This document shows, one piece after another, positions 1 through 9,517 of a stretch of 64,000 bases of DNA. The position numbers and the translations under genes are program-made. Source of the stretch: Novosphingobium meiothermophilum (lineage in GTDB: Bacteria; Pseudomonadota; Alphaproteobacteria; Sphingomonadales; Sphingomonadaceae). Location of the stretch: contig NZ_QGHL01000008.1 of NCBI RefSeq assembly GCF_003171715.1, forward strand, positions 62,001 to 126,000, read 5' to 3'. Under the pieces are notes generated by a model. It was given only the letters and a program-made list of their open reading frames with translations. It did no database searches and was not told the origin of the DNA. The stretch's first letter is position 1, and each line of letters starts with the position of its first letter.

Positions 1-641
1 CAAGGCTGCTGCGGGCCGGTCATGACCGGAACCATCATGTAGCCATAGGGCGCATAGCCGGGGTAGGCACCCGGATAACCATAGGCTCCGCCCTGCTGGG
101 CGGCCGCGAAGTAGGCATCGCATTCGCGCCGCAGCGCCTTGTCTTCGGCCTTGTCGATCACCGCGCCCACGGCAGCGCCGGCAACCCCGCCAACCACCGT
201 TCCCAAGAGGCGGTTGCCCGATGCGATGCGGTTGCCCGCTATGCCGCCCAGAACCCCGCCGATCAGCCCCCCGCCAATGCCGCGATCACCATAGACCTTG
301 CGGCAACGCTCGGTCATTTCGGCCCAGCGCGGATCGGGAGCGGGATAGGCCTGAGGATTGACCGGCGGATAGGCCTGGGCAGAGGCGGCCGGCGCCGGGC
401 CGGAAGAGGAGGGCGCAACCGGTGCAGCCACGACCGGCTGATAGACCGGCATGGAATAGGGATAAGGGTAAGCCGCCATGGGCGCTGCGCCGGTCTGCGG
501 TGCTGCCGCCTGCGGCACCATGACCGTGGTTGGCCAGGGAGGCCCGGCCATAGGCGGATAATAGACCGGTCCGGCCTGCGCGAAAGCGGGCGAGGCGGCG
601 GCGCAGAGCGCGGCGGCACTGAAAGCAAGACGGCGAAGCAT
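1..641 (-). CDS. Glycine-zipper envelope protein (3' end outside window)
   Basis: The reading frame starts at the ATG at 641 and stays open for 213 codons to the left edge, so the C-terminus is missing. Residues 1-22 form a signal peptide ending ASPAFA, so export is expected. Residues 23-105 are rich in Pro, Ala and Tyr. Residues 121-161 contain GIGGGLIGGVLGGIAG and a second Gly-rich stretch, GTVVGGVAGAAVGAV, which is the paired glycine-zipper pattern (Rick_17kDa/glycine zipper 2TM family) of small outer-membrane or periplasmic proteins. The tail is again Tyr/Pro/Gly-rich. Family members affect envelope integrity but have no defined reaction, so no precise function can be given. It is transcribed away from the gap at 642-789. 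Confidence 0.7.
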   Translation of the reverse strand, partial: MLRRLAFSAAALCAAASPAFAQAGPVYYPPMAGPPWPTTVMVPQAAAPQTGAAPMAAYPYPYSMPVYQPVVAAPVAPSSSGPAPAASAQAYPPVNPQAYPAPDPRWAEMTERCRKVYGDRGIGGGLIGGVLGGIAGNRIASGNRLLGTVVGGVAGAAVGAVIDKAEDKALRRECDAYFAAAQQGGAYGYPGAYPGYAPYGYMMVPVMTGPQQP

Positions 642-789
642 TGTGCGGTTCCCCCCTGTGGGAGTCGTGAACACGAAACGTGACGTTAACCGCAAACTTA
701 CCATCACAAGCCGCAGAAAACCAAGGTTCCGGTCAGGCCAGAGTCAGCCCCTGTCCCGAATCGGGTCAGACCGTGCCGGAAGCGTGGAT

Positions 790-1272
790 TCAGATCGACG
801 CGGCGATGACGCGCGCCAGCGCCTCGATGCCTTCAGCGTCGTCCTCGTCGAAGCGGGCGGACAGGGGGCTGTCGAGATCGATCACCGCAATCACCGTGCC
901 ATCGCGGATCACCGGCACCACCAGTTCCGACCGGCTTGCGCTGTCGCAGGCGATATGGCCGGGAAAGGCATGGACATCGGGCACGAGTTGCGTCTTGCCG
1001 CTGCTTGCCGCTGCCCCGCACACGCCCTTGCCAAAGGGAATGCGGATGCACGCCGGCTTGCCGATGAACGGGCCGAGCACGAGTTCACCGCCCACCGCGC
1101 GATAGAAGCCCGCCCAGTTGAGATCGGGAAGGAACTGCCAGATCAGCGCCGCCAGGTTGGCCATGTTGGCGATGCCATCGGTCTCGCCTGCAATCAGAGC
1201 GCGTGCGGCTTCGACTAGATCGGCGTGAAGCTGGGCCTTGGTCTGGCCCTGAGTGGGAGCAAAAGTGAACAT
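790..1272 (-). CDS. msrC: Free methionine-(R)-sulfoxide reductase (GAF domain)
   Basis: This 160-residue single-GAF protein matches the fRMsr family, which reduces free methionine-R-sulfoxide in the cytoplasm with thioredoxin as electron source. The three family cysteines are present: Cys75 in KPACIRI, Cys85 in GKGVCG and Cys109 in GHIACD, the last inside the conserved run HAFPGHIACDSASRSE. Length fits the family (about 160). The start at 1272 (MFTFAPTQ) is preferred over an upstream in-frame start at 1302, because family proteins begin just before the helix QLHADLVEAARAL. It is transcribed divergently from the sorbosone-dehydrogenase-like gene, with 114 bp between the starts. Confidence 0.9.
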   Translation of the reverse strand: MFTFAPTQGQTKAQLHADLVEAARALIAGETDGIANMANLAALIWQFLPDLNWAGFYRAVGGELVLGPFIGKPACIRIPFGKGVCGAAASSGKTQLVPDVHAFPGHIACDSASRSELVVPVIRDGTVIAVIDLDSPLSARFDEDDAEGIEALARVIAASI

Positions 1273-1386
1273 CCTTCGGCCCATAGCGCAGCGCTGCGGC
1301 AATGTCGCCTTGCACCTGAAGCCTTGGTCCCAAACCCTCGTTCAGGCCATTGCCCTATCGGCCCGACAGCCCTAGTTTCGCGCGCC

Positions 1387-2847
1387 ATGAACCTTCTCAA
1401 GAACATCCTCGTCACGCTTGGCGTGATTGCCGCTCTCCTCGGAGCATGGGTTGTATGGTCCGTGCGCGGACCTGCCGCCGAGTTCTCGGTGGAAGAGACC
1501 ACCGGCCCGAAGCCGAAGCTTGCCGAACCCGACGAGCAGACCATTCCCACGGTGCGGACCGCCGATCCCATCGGCTGGAAGGATGGCGAAGCGCCCGTGG
1601 CGGCGGCAGGGCTTCAGGTCACGCGCTTTGCCGACAGGCTTGAGCATCCGCGCACGATCTTCACCCTGCCCAATGGCGATGTGCTGGTGGCCGAAACCAA
1701 TTCGCCGCCGCGCAACGTGGGCGGGATCACGGGCGCGGTCATGGGATACCTGTTCAAGAAGGTGGGGGCGGGCGGGCCTTCGCCCAACAAGATCGTGCTG
1801 CTGCGCGACGGCGATGGCGACGGGAAGGCCGAGCAGCGCTTCGTGATGGAACATCCCGCGCTCGATTCCCCCTTCGGCATGGCATGGCGCGATGGCCGCC
1901 TGCTGGTGGCCAATCACAATGCGGTCCTCTCCTTCGCCTTCACGCCGGGCCAGACCGCGCTTTCGGGAACGCCGGAAAAGCTGATGGACCTGCCCGGCGG
2001 CGGCAACCACTGGGCGCGCAACATCCTGCTCACGCCGGATGGGGAACGGCTGTTCATCACCGTGGGTTCGGCTTCGAACATCGCCGAAAACGGGATCGAG
2101 GAAGAGCGCGGGCGCGCCACCATCCACGAGTACGACTTCGCCAAAAAGCGTTCGCGCGAATATGCGGGCGGGCTGCGCAATCCCAACGGGCTTGATTTCA
2201 ACCCCAACAGCGAGGAGCTGTGGACCACGGTGAACGAGCGCGACATGCTCGGCCCTGATCTGGTGCCCGATTACCTCACCAACGTGCCCTTTGGCGGCAA
2301 CTATGGCTGGCCGTGGGCATACTGGAAGAAGAACATCGACTGGCGCGTCAAGGCGCCCATGCCGCAATACCTGATGGACTACGTGCGCAAGCCCGAATAC
2401 GGCCTTGGCGCGCATGTCGCGCCCTTGGGGCTGGCCTTTGCCAGGGCTGGCAACCGCATGGGCGAAACGTTCCGTCAGGGCGCCTTCGTGGCGCGGCACG
2501 GTTCGTGGAACCGGCGCCCGCTGTCGGGCTACGATGTGGTCTTCGTGAAGTTCGACGCCATGGGCAATGCCCTGCCGGAACCGCCGGTTCCGGTCCTCAC
2601 CGGCTTTCTCACCAAGGATGAAAAGGCAAGGGGCCGCCCCACATGGGTCGCCTTCGCAAAGGACGGCGCGCTGCTTGTGAGCGACGATACCGGTGGCGTG
2701 ATCTGGCGGGTCATCGCGCCCGGCGCCGAACCCGCGCCGGAAATCAAGCCGCTACCCAAGGCCACGCCGCCGCCCCAGCCCAAGGGCACGGGCAAGCTGA
2801 TCATGAAACCCACGCAAGACCCGGCTATGGCGAACCCGGCAGGCTGA
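1387..2847 (+). CDS. L-sorbosone dehydrogenase-like PQQ-type beta-propeller protein
   Basis: A 486-residue protein with one N-terminal membrane anchor (about residues 5-25, ILVTLGVIAALLGAWVVWSV), followed by a periplasmic six-bladed propeller of the glucose/sorbosone dehydrogenase (GSDH) superfamily. Family landmarks are PRTIFTLPNGDVLVAET, GGGNHWARNILLTPDG, AGGLRNPNGLDFNP and HGSWNRRPLSGYDVVFV. Homologues oxidise sugars or aldehydes in the periplasm using PQQ, but many have no tested substrate. No PQQ-synthesis genes are nearby, so substrate and cofactor are inference. The ATG at 1387 is chosen over an in-frame GTG/ATG about 160 bp upstream, because it places the hydrophobic anchor at the N-terminus. 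It ends 22 bp from the convergent DUF815 gene. Confidence 0.75.
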   Translation: MNLLKNILVTLGVIAALLGAWVVWSVRGPAAEFSVEETTGPKPKLAEPDEQTIPTVRTADPIGWKDGEAPVAAAGLQVTRFADRLEHPRTIFTLPNGDVLVAETNSPPRNVGGITGAVMGYLFKKVGAGGPSPNKIVLLRDGDGDGKAEQRFVMEHPALDSPFGMAWRDGRLLVANHNAVLSFAFTPGQTALSGTPEKLMDLPGGGNHWARNILLTPDGERLFITVGSASNIAENGIEEERGRATIHEYDFAKKRSREYAGGLRNPNGLDFNPNSEELWTTVNERDMLGPDLVPDYLTNVPFGGNYGWPWAYWKKNIDWRVKAPMPQYLMDYVRKPEYGLGAHVAPLGLAFARAGNRMGETFRQGAFVARHGSWNRRPLSGYDVVFVKFDAMGNALPEPPVPVLTGFLTKDEKARGRPTWVAFAKDGALLVSDDTGGVIWRVIAPGAEPAPEIKPLPKATPPPQPKGTGKLIMKPTQDPAMANPAG

Positions 2848-2869
2848 TGTCGCTGATGACAGCGGGCGG

Positions 2870-3685
2870 TCAGAGCGAACGGCCGGCCCGTCCTGCCAGT
2901 TCGTTGACATATTGCCACGCCACCCGGCCCGAACGCCCGCCCCGGCGCTTTGACCACTCCAGCGCATCGGCTTGGTCCCACGCGAGGCCGAAATGCTGCG
3001 CATAACCCGCGATGATGGCGAGATAATCGTCCTGCGTGCAATTGTGGAAGCCGAGGCTGAGACCGAAGCGATCGGCCAGCGCCAGACGATCATCGACCAC
3101 ATCGCGGGGATTGATCGGATCATCCTGTTCCGAAAGGTGGCGTTCCACGATGGCGCGGCGATTGGACGTGACCGCAAGCCGGACATTGGCCGGGCGCGCC
3201 TCAACCCCGCCTTCAAGCCATGACCGCAGCTTGCGCGCACCTGATGAATCGGAGGCATCGAAACCGAGATCATCAAGGAACACGAGGAAGCGCCGGTCCA
3301 CGCCACCCAGTGCGGCGAACAGATCAGCAAGCCCGGCATCGGGGTTGGCCTGCACCAGCGCGATGGTGCCGCCATGCGCCATCTGCGCGGCAAGCGTGGC
3401 GGCGCGCAAAAGCGCCGACTTGCCCATGCCGCGCGCGCCCCACAGCAGCATGTCGTGTGCGGCTGCACCGCGCGCCAGCCGGTCCACATTCGTGACCACG
3501 GCCTCCTTCTGCTTGTCGATCCCCTGCATGAGATCGAGCGCAGGCGCTTCGAGCACGGCAATCCCGCGCGCGGCCCTGCCATCCCAGACATAGGCGGGGA
3601 AGGCCTGCCAGTCGGCACTGGCGCGGGCGGGCGGAGCAATCCGTTCGAGCGCGGCCGCGATGCGCGCCAGAAGCTCCTCGGTCAT
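2870..3685 (-). CDS. DUF815 family P-loop ATPase
   Basis: A 271-residue AAA-like ATPase. The Walker A is GARGMGKS at about residues 82-89, preceded by MLLWG, and a Walker-B-like FLVFLDDLGF follows about 60 residues later; both are typical of DUF815 (PF05673). The N-terminal half carries the DUF815 signature around LMQGIDKQKEAVVTN. The family is common in alphaproteobacteria, often beside cell-envelope genes, and has no established function. The start at 3685 (MTEELLARIA) leaves a 10-bp gap after the upstream acyl-CoA dehydrogenase stop and avoids overlap, so the two are probably co-transcribed. The DNA binding or remodelling role suggested by its fold is inference only. Confidence 0.85.
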   Translation of the reverse strand: MTEELLARIAAALERIAPPARASADWQAFPAYVWDGRAARGIAVLEAPALDLMQGIDKQKEAVVTNVDRLARGAAAHDMLLWGARGMGKSALLRAATLAAQMAHGGTIALVQANPDAGLADLFAALGGVDRRFLVFLDDLGFDASDSSGARKLRSWLEGGVEARPANVRLAVTSNRRAIVERHLSEQDDPINPRDVVDDRLALADRFGLSLGFHNCTQDDYLAIIAGYAQHFGLAWDQADALEWSKRRGGRSGRVAWQYVNELAGRAGRSL

Positions 3686-3695
3686 GCCCGCGTGC

Positions 3696-5414
3696 TCATC
3701 GCGGCAGGGCATCGCTGGCAAGATCATAGAGCAGGGCCGCCCCCGCCATGGCCGAAGATCCCAGACCACGCGCTTCGGGCACGATCACCCGGTTGAAGAA
3801 CCTGGTCACGGCGATCTTGCCGTGCAGATCCGAGGCGCGCGACTGGCGGGCAAGCTGCCATCCGGCCACGGCCACGGCGCACATCGTGGTGAAGGGCACT
3901 GATCCTGCCAGCTTGTCATCGAGCGATGCGGTTGTGCTCATCCACTGGCCGATCGCGGCGGCATCGCGGGCAAGCGCGGCCACTTCGGGCACGTCCTCCA
4001 TCTCGGCCGCAATTTCAGCCATGAGCGCTTGCAGCACGCCGCCTTCATCGTAGCCCAGCTTGCGGGTGACAAGATCGGCCGCCTGAATGCCGTTGGTGCC
4101 TTCATAGATCGGCGCGATGCGGGCATCACGGTAATGCTGGGCAGCGCCGGTTTCCTCGATGAAGCCCATGCCGCCGTGCACCTGGATGCCAAGGCTGGCC
4201 ACTTCGCAGCCGATGTCGGTGCCCCATGCCTTGAGCATGGGCACCAGAAGTTCGGCGCGCTTCTGCGCATCCGCATTGCCCAGCGCGCCGCGATCGACCT
4301 GCCCGGCGGTGTAGTAGAGCAACGCGCGGCTGCCTTCGGTCAGTGCGCGCATCCGCATCAGCATCCGGCGCACGTCGGGATGTTCGATGATCGGCACCGG
4401 CGTCTTGTCGGGCGAACCGGCGCGCGCGGACTGCACCCGGTCCTGTGCATAGGCCACCGCCTGCTGGAACGCGCGTTCGGCAATCTGCACGCCCTGGCTG
4501 CCCACATTGATCCGCGCCGAGTTCATCATGGTGAACATTGCGCGAAGCCCGCCATTTTCGTGACCGACCATCTCGCCGATGCATTCACCGTTATCGCCAT
4601 AGGACATGACGCAGGTGGGCGAGGCATGGATGCCCAGCTTGTGTTCTATGGACACGCAGCGCACATCGTTGCGCGCACCGATGGAGCCATCCTGTTCCAC
4701 GTGGAACTTGGGCACGATGAACAGCGAGATCCCGCGCGATCCTTCGGGTGCGCCGGGCGTGCGCGCCAGAACGAGATGAATGATGTTCTGCGCGGCATCA
4801 TGCTCGCCGAAGGTGATGTAGATCTTGGTGCCGCTGATCCGGTATTTGCCTGCATGCGGCCCTTCGGTGATCGGCGTGGCGGTGGTGCGCAGAGCGCCCA
4901 CATCCGAACCAGCCTGCGGCTCGGTCAGGTTCATCGTGCCCGACCATTCACCGCTGATGAGTTTTGGCAGGTAGAGCGCCTTTTGCGCTTCGCTGCCGTG
5001 ATGCTCCAGTGCCTCGATCGCACCGACCGTCAGCATCGGCAGAAGCGTGAAGCCCATGTTGGCCGCGCCCAGCGTTTCCAGCGCCACGGTGGCCAGCGTG
5101 AAAGGCAGGCCCTGTCCGCCGTATTCGGCCGAACCGGCAATGGAGTTCCAGCCCTGCTCGACAAAGGCCCGGTAGGCATCGACATAGCCGGGCGGCAGGG
5201 TCACGGTGCCGTCCACGCACTTTGCCCCCACCTGATCGCCCGCGCGGTGCAAGGGTGCCCATTCACCCGCGGCAAAGGCACCGACGCCTTCGACGATCGC
5301 TTCGACCAGATCGGGCGTTGCCGCTGAAAAACGCTCATGCTGCGCAAGTTCGTCGATACCGGCGCTGACCTTGATTGCCAGGATCTGATCGGCGGTTGGC
5401 GGGGTAAAGGTCAT
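3696..5414 (-). CDS. Acyl-CoA dehydrogenase with AidB/DmdC-type C-terminal extension
   Basis: A 572-residue FAD enzyme, longer than the usual 380-400 because of an added C-terminal domain (PF12806 type), as in DmdC-like and AidB-like dehydrogenases. Order: N-terminal helical domain (1-160), beta domain with MNLTEPQAGSDVG (about 161-173), FAD-binding helical domain, then the YEGTNGIQ motif at 437-444 whose Glu438 is the expected catalytic base. It oxidises an acyl-CoA to the 2-enoyl-CoA; chain length cannot be read from sequence. A purine-rich AGAGGAC precedes the ATG at 5414. It lies 10 bp upstream of the DUF815 gene and is divergent from the threonylcarbamoyl-AMP synthase gene. Confidence 0.88.
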   Translation of the reverse strand: MTFTPPTADQILAIKVSAGIDELAQHERFSAATPDLVEAIVEGVGAFAAGEWAPLHRAGDQVGAKCVDGTVTLPPGYVDAYRAFVEQGWNSIAGSAEYGGQGLPFTLATVALETLGAANMGFTLLPMLTVGAIEALEHHGSEAQKALYLPKLISGEWSGTMNLTEPQAGSDVGALRTTATPITEGPHAGKYRISGTKIYITFGEHDAAQNIIHLVLARTPGAPEGSRGISLFIVPKFHVEQDGSIGARNDVRCVSIEHKLGIHASPTCVMSYGDNGECIGEMVGHENGGLRAMFTMMNSARINVGSQGVQIAERAFQQAVAYAQDRVQSARAGSPDKTPVPIIEHPDVRRMLMRMRALTEGSRALLYYTAGQVDRGALGNADAQKRAELLVPMLKAWGTDIGCEVASLGIQVHGGMGFIEETGAAQHYRDARIAPIYEGTNGIQAADLVTRKLGYDEGGVLQALMAEIAAEMEDVPEVAALARDAAAIGQWMSTTASLDDKLAGSVPFTTMCAVAVAGWQLARQSRASDLHGKIAVTRFFNRVIVPEARGLGSSAMAGAALLYDLASDALPR

Positions 5415-5491
5415 CGGTCCTCTCCAGTCAGCATTCCCGTGCACGCGCGCGGCGCTTGGCGCGGGCCGGCTTGGACCCTATAGCGCCACGA

Positions 5492-6439
5492 ATGGAGCCG
5501 ACAAAGCCTTCGAAAGTGCAGCCTGCCGATGCCAAGGGCCTTGCCGAAGCGGCGCGCGTGATCGCGACCGGGGGCACTGTCGCCGTTCCCACCGAAACCG
5601 TCTATGGCCTTGCCGCCCGTGCCGACGATGCCATGGCAGTAGCCGGCATCTACCGCGCAAAGGGCAGACCCGATTTCAACCCGCTGATCGTGCATTTGCC
5701 GGACGTTACGGCAGCGGGCGAAATCGCCGTGCTCGATGACCGGGCAAGAGCGCTGGCACAGGCGTTCTGGCCAGGCGCGCTGACCATGGTCCTGCCCCTG
5801 CGAGACGGCGCACACATTACCCCCGCAGTCAGTGCCGGACTGCCCACCGTGGCGGTGCGCTGTCCTGCCCATCCGGTCATCCAGAGCCTGTTGAAAACCT
5901 GTGGATTGCCGCTGGCCGCTCCATCGGCGAATCGCAGCGGCGGCGTCAGCCCGACCAGCGCTGCGCATGTCGCGGCATCGCTGGGGGGCAGGGTGGACCT
6001 GATCCTTGATGGCGGCGAAACGCGGCAGGGCATCGAATCCACGATCGTCGGCCTGCGCGAGGACGGGACATGGAGCCTGCTGCGCCCCGGACCGATCACC
6101 GAAGCCGCGATTGCCGAAGTGCTGGGCGGCCCCTCTGCCGCAATGACAAGCGCGCGCATCGAGGCCCCCGGCCAGCTTGCCAGTCACTATGCCCCCGGAA
6201 AGCCGGTCCGCCTTGATGCCGCCACGAGCGGCGTGGACGAGTTCATGATCGGCTTCGGCGATGTGCCGGGGGATGTCTCGCTCTCGTCGGCAGGAGACCT
6301 CGCCGAGGCAGCCGCCCGGCTCTATGCCTGCCTGCATATCGCTGCCGCGGCAGCACAGCCCAGAATCGCCGTGGCGCCGGTTCCCGATCACGGCATCGGA
6401 CTTGCCATCAACGACCGGCTGCGCCGGGCGGCTGCCTGA
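5492..6439 (+). CDS. tsaC: L-threonylcarbamoyladenylate synthase (Sua5 type)
   Basis: It makes threonylcarbamoyl-AMP from threonine, bicarbonate and ATP, the first step of the t6A37 tRNA modification. The 315 residues comprise a YrdC domain (about 10-200) plus a C-terminal Sua5 domain, the longer form of the family. Conserved sites are PTETVYGL (33-40), the KGRP loop (57-60) and APSANRSGGVSPT, whose Ser and Asn contact the adenylate. The ATG at 5492 is chosen because homology begins shortly after it; an in-frame upstream start at 5456 would add a weak 12-residue tail. Divergent from the acyl-CoA dehydrogenase and convergent with rho. Confidence 0.93.
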   Translation: MEPTKPSKVQPADAKGLAEAARVIATGGTVAVPTETVYGLAARADDAMAVAGIYRAKGRPDFNPLIVHLPDVTAAGEIAVLDDRARALAQAFWPGALTMVLPLRDGAHITPAVSAGLPTVAVRCPAHPVIQSLLKTCGLPLAAPSANRSGGVSPTSAAHVAASLGGRVDLILDGGETRQGIESTIVGLREDGTWSLLRPGPITEAAIAEVLGGPSAAMTSARIEAPGQLASHYAPGKPVRLDAATSGVDEFMIGFGDVPGDVSLSSAGDLAEAAARLYACLHIAAAAAQPRIAVAPVPDHGIGLAINDRLRRAAA

Positions 6440-6492
6440 AGCAGTGACCCAACGGCTCGCCTGACGACCAGCCAGAACCTAAGCCTCTATGC

Positions 6493-6523
6493 AAAAAAGG
6501 CCCGGATCGCGTTCCGGGCCTTT
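6493..6523 (-). terminator. Intrinsic terminator of rho
   Basis: Perfect 11-bp inverted repeat (6496-6506 with 6513-6523, GGCCCGGA core) and a 6-base loop, beginning 3 bp past the rho stop. On the minus strand it is followed by a run of six T (6493-6498, partly in the stem). A strong Rho-independent terminator directly after the gene encoding Rho is sensible. Confidence 0.85.
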
Positions 6524-6526
6524 CGC

Positions 6527-7783
6527 TTACTGGTTCATCGTGGCGAAGAAATCCTCGTTGGTCTTGGAATCCTTCATCTTGTCGAGCAGGAACTCCATGG
6601 CATCGACCGTGCCCATCTGCATGAGGATGCGGCGCAGCACCCACATCTTGGAAAGCTGGTCCTTGGGCACCAGCAGTTCTTCCTTGCGGGTGCCGCTCTT
6701 GCCCACGTCGAGCGCAGGGAAGATGCGCTTGTCGGCCACCTTGCGATCAAGCACGATTTCCGAGTTGCCGGTGCCCTTGAACTCTTCGAAGATCACTTCG
6801 TCCATGCGGCTGCCGGTATCGATCAGCGCGGTGGCGATGATCGAGAGCGAGCCGCCTTCCTCGATGTTGCGCGCCGCGCCGAAGAAGCGCTTGGGACGCT
6901 GGAGCGCATTGGCATCGACACCGCCGGTCAGAACCTTGCCGGAAGAGGGAACGACGGTGTTGTAGGCGCGGCCAAGGCGCGTGATCGAATCGAGCAGGAT
7001 CACCACGTCGCGCTTGTGTTCGACCAGACGCTTGGCTTTCTCGATGACCATTTCGGCCACCTGCACGTGGCGCGAGGCCGGTTCGTCGAAAGTCGAGGAA
7101 ATGACCTCGCCCTTCACGCTGCGCTGCATGTCGGTGACTTCTTCCGGGCGCTCGTCAACCAGAAGCACGATCAGGAAGACTTCGGGGTGGTTGTCGGTAA
7201 TGGCCTTGGCGATGTTCTGGAGCAGCACGGTCTTGCCGGTGCGCGGCGGGGCCACGATCAGCGCGCGCTGGCCCTTGCCCTGCGGGCTGACAAGATCGAT
7301 CACGCGCGCGGACTTGTCCTTGACCGTGGGATCGAGCGTATCGAGCTTGAGGCGCTCGTTCGGGTAGAGCGGGGTCAGGTTGTCGAAGTTCACGCGGTGG
7401 CGCACGGCCTCAGGATCATCGAAGTTGACCTTGATGAGGCGCGTGATCGAGAAATAGCGTTCGCCATCCTTGGGCGCGCGCACTTCGCCTTCCACGGTAT
7501 CGCCGGTGCGCAGGCCCCACTTGCGGACCTGGTTGGGCGAAACATAGATGTCGTCAGGCCCGGCAAGATAGTTCGCCTCCGGGCTGCGCAGAAAGCCGAA
7601 GCCGTCGGGCAGAACCTCGATCGTGCCGATGCCGAGGATTTCCTCGCCGTCTTCCGCCATTTCCTTGAGGATGGCGAACATCAGATCCTGCCGCCGCATC
7701 GTGCTGGCGCCTTCGACCTCAAGCTCTTCGGCCATCTGGACCAGCTCTGCCGGGGTCTTCTTTTTCAGTTCTTTCAGGTGCAT
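6527..7783 (-). CDS. rho: Transcription termination factor Rho
   Basis: A 418-residue hexameric RNA helicase that ends transcription at C-rich unstructured RNA. Domains: N-terminal Rho_N helix-extended-loop domain ([20 protein letters not shown]), then a cold-shock-like primary RNA site with [19 protein letters not shown], then a RecA-type ATPase with P-loop [13 protein letters not shown] and the [10 protein letters not shown] and [10 protein letters not shown] motifs. Length matches the family (about 419). The ATG at 7783 is used; an extra in-frame start at 7798 would add five residues. It is the last gene of the leftward hemE-hemJ-rho set, the same order as next to the Caulobacter origin, and is followed by a strong terminator. 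Confidence 0.97.
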   Translation of the reverse strand: MHLKELKKKTPAELVQMAEELEVEGASTMRRQDLMFAILKEMAEDGEEILGIGTIEVLPDGFGFLRSPEANYLAGPDDIYVSPNQVRKWGLRTGDTVEGEVRAPKDGERYFSITRLIKVNFDDPEAVRHRVNFDNLTPLYPNERLKLDTLDPTVKDKSARVIDLVSPQGKGQRALIVAPPRTGKTVLLQNIAKAITDNHPEVFLIVLLVDERPEEVTDMQRSVKGEVISSTFDEPASRHVQVAEMVIEKAKRLVEHKRDVVILLDSITRLGRAYNTVVPSSGKVLTGGVDANALQRPKRFFGAARNIEEGGSLSIIATALIDTGSRMDEVIFEEFKGTGNSEIVLDRKVADKRIFPALDVGKSGTRKEELLVPKDQLSKMWVLRRILMQMGTVDAMEFLLDKMKDSKTNEDFFATMNQ

Positions 7784-7966
7784 TTCTTTTGTTCCCAAGG
7801 GAATGCTGAGATGGCCGGAAACCTCTTAGGGGCTTGGAGAAAGCGAGAGGGCGGCTGCGGCTTTGGGCAGCGCATCACGTTCCGGCGCGGAAGGGCATAT
7901 GCCCGCGCGCAGGCTTAGTCAATCAGGCACGGATCAGGCCGCCCGCAGCCGGAAAATGGCGTCTGC

Positions 7967-8410
7967 TCAGAAGGGCTTCACGATCACCATGATGACAATG
8001 ACCGCCGCCGCAATGCCGGGGATTTCGTTGAGCAGCCGCAGCTTCTTGCCCGACAGCCTGCGCACGCCGGAAGCGAGGAGCTGCGCATAGTGTGCCAGCC
8101 AGAACTGGTAGGCGGTGAGAACCAGCACGAGAGCCAGCTTCAGATGGAACCAGCCCTGCTGGAACGCGCCGATATCCATCGCAAGGCCAAGGCCCAGAAC
8201 CCAGACCACCACCAGCGAAGGCCACATGATGATCTTCATCAGCTTGGCCTCGCGGTCCACCCAGATCGCGTTTTCCGGCGAACCTGGCAGAGCTTCCTGA
8301 TGATAGACGAAGAAGCGCGGCAGCATGAACAGGCCCGCCATCCAGAAGATCACGAAGATGACATGGCCCGCCTTGAGCCAGAGATAGAGCATCGCCAATA
8401 CCTGCTGCAT
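7967..8410 (-). CDS. hemJ: Protoporphyrinogen IX oxidase HemJ
   Basis: A 147-residue protein with four predicted membrane helices, the usual size for HemJ (UPF0093). It oxidises protoporphyrinogen IX to protoporphyrin IX in the inner membrane. The conserved helix-1 pattern is WLKAGHVIFVIFWMAGLFML with His16, and a later helix carries the conserved FHLKLALVL Lys. Position between hemE and rho, all on one strand, supports a haem role. A gap of 183 bp separates it from rho, so rho probably also has its own promoter. Confidence 0.92.
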   Translation of the reverse strand: MQQVLAMLYLWLKAGHVIFVIFWMAGLFMLPRFFVYHQEALPGSPENAIWVDREAKLMKIIMWPSLVVVWVLGLGLAMDIGAFQQGWFHLKLALVLVLTAYQFWLAHYAQLLASGVRRLSGKKLRLLNEIPGIAAAVIVIMVIVKPF

Positions 8411-8491
8411 GAGTTGCGCTCTCGTCTGCCTGTGCGCCCCCGCGCGCTATTTCGGCCGATGACGAGCAGTTTGCAAGTGCCCCGAAAGGGT

Positions 8492-9517
8492 TCAGTGCGA
8501 CCAGCCCCGCACGATTCCGAGCAGGGCCTCCACATTCCCGATGGGAGTGTGCTGGCCGATGCCGTGGCCAAGGTTGAACACGTGCGGACGATCGGCAAAG
8601 GCTTCGAGGACGCGGATCGTCTGGCGTTCAAGCTCCGGTCCGCCGGCCAGCAGCAGCAGCGGATCGAGATTGCCCTGCACGGGCATTCCCGCAGGCATTT
8701 CGCGCGCTGCCCAGAGCGGGTCGATCGTCTCGTCGACACCCACGGCATTGACGCCGGTTTCACGGGCATAGGCGGCCAGTTTCTCGCCCGCGCCCTTGGG
8801 GAAGCCGATCACCGGAACGTGCGGATAGCGGCGCTGCATTTCGGCGGCGATCTTCGCGTTGGGGGCAATGACCCAGCGTTCGAACTCGGCAGGGGCAAGG
8901 CTGCCCGACCATGAATCGAACAGTTGCAGCCCTTCGGCGCCGGCTTCGACCTGGCCGGAAAGGTATTCGATCGTCACCTGCGTGATGGCATCGATGATTG
9001 CCTGGAATGCGCCCGGATCGCGATAGGCAAGGGCGCGGGTATCGTGATGATCGCGGCTGCCTTCGCCTGCAACCATGTAGGTGGCGACAGTCCACGGGCT
9101 GCCGGCAAAGCCCAGCAGGGTCGTTTCAGGGGACAGCTGCGCCTTCACCTTGGCAACCGTCTCGTAGATGGGGGAAAGGCGCTCAGGCACCGCGACAAGG
9201 CTATCCAGCGCCACATCGAGGAGGCGGGGGGAAAGGTCCGGTCCTTCGCCGACGAGGAACCTGAGATCCTGCCCCATCGCATAGGGCACGATCAGGATGT
9301 CAGAAAACAGGATTGCGCCATCGAAGCCGAAGCGGCGGATGGGCTGCACCGTCACTTCGGCAGCGGCATCGGTATCATAGACGAGCGCGAGAAAACCGCC
9401 CTTCTGGCTGCGCAGTTCGCGGTATTCGGGCAGATAACGCCCTGCCTGCCGCATGAGCCAGACCGGCCGCCGGGAGAGATTGGCACCGCGAAGGGTATCG
9501 AGCAGGGGGCCGGGCAT
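8492..9517 (-). CDS. hemE: Uroporphyrinogen decarboxylase
   Basis: 341 residues, normal for HemE. It removes four carboxyl groups from uroporphyrinogen III to give coproporphyrinogen III. The diagnostic N-terminal signature MRQAGRYLPEYR is at 22-33, GFDGAILFSDIL supplies the active-site Asp, and VATYMVAGEGSRDH and FDSWSGSLAP are also conserved. It starts at 9517 next to the candidate replication origin and is divergent from ppsR, exactly as in Caulobacter and Rickettsia. A 15-base near-palindrome at 9542-9556 lies 25-39 bp upstream of the start and may control it. Confidence 0.97.
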   Translation of the reverse strand: MPGPLLDTLRGANLSRRPVWLMRQAGRYLPEYRELRSQKGGFLALVYDTDAAAEVTVQPIRRFGFDGAILFSDILIVPYAMGQDLRFLVGEGPDLSPRLLDVALDSLVAVPERLSPIYETVAKVKAQLSPETTLLGFAGSPWTVATYMVAGEGSRDHHDTRALAYRDPGAFQAIIDAITQVTIEYLSGQVEAGAEGLQLFDSWSGSLAPAEFERWVIAPNAKIAAEMQRRYPHVPVIGFPKGAGEKLAAYARETGVNAVGVDETIDPLWAAREMPAGMPVQGNLDPLLLLAGGPELERQTIRVLEAFADRPHVFNLGHGIGQHTPIGNVEALLGIVRGWSH

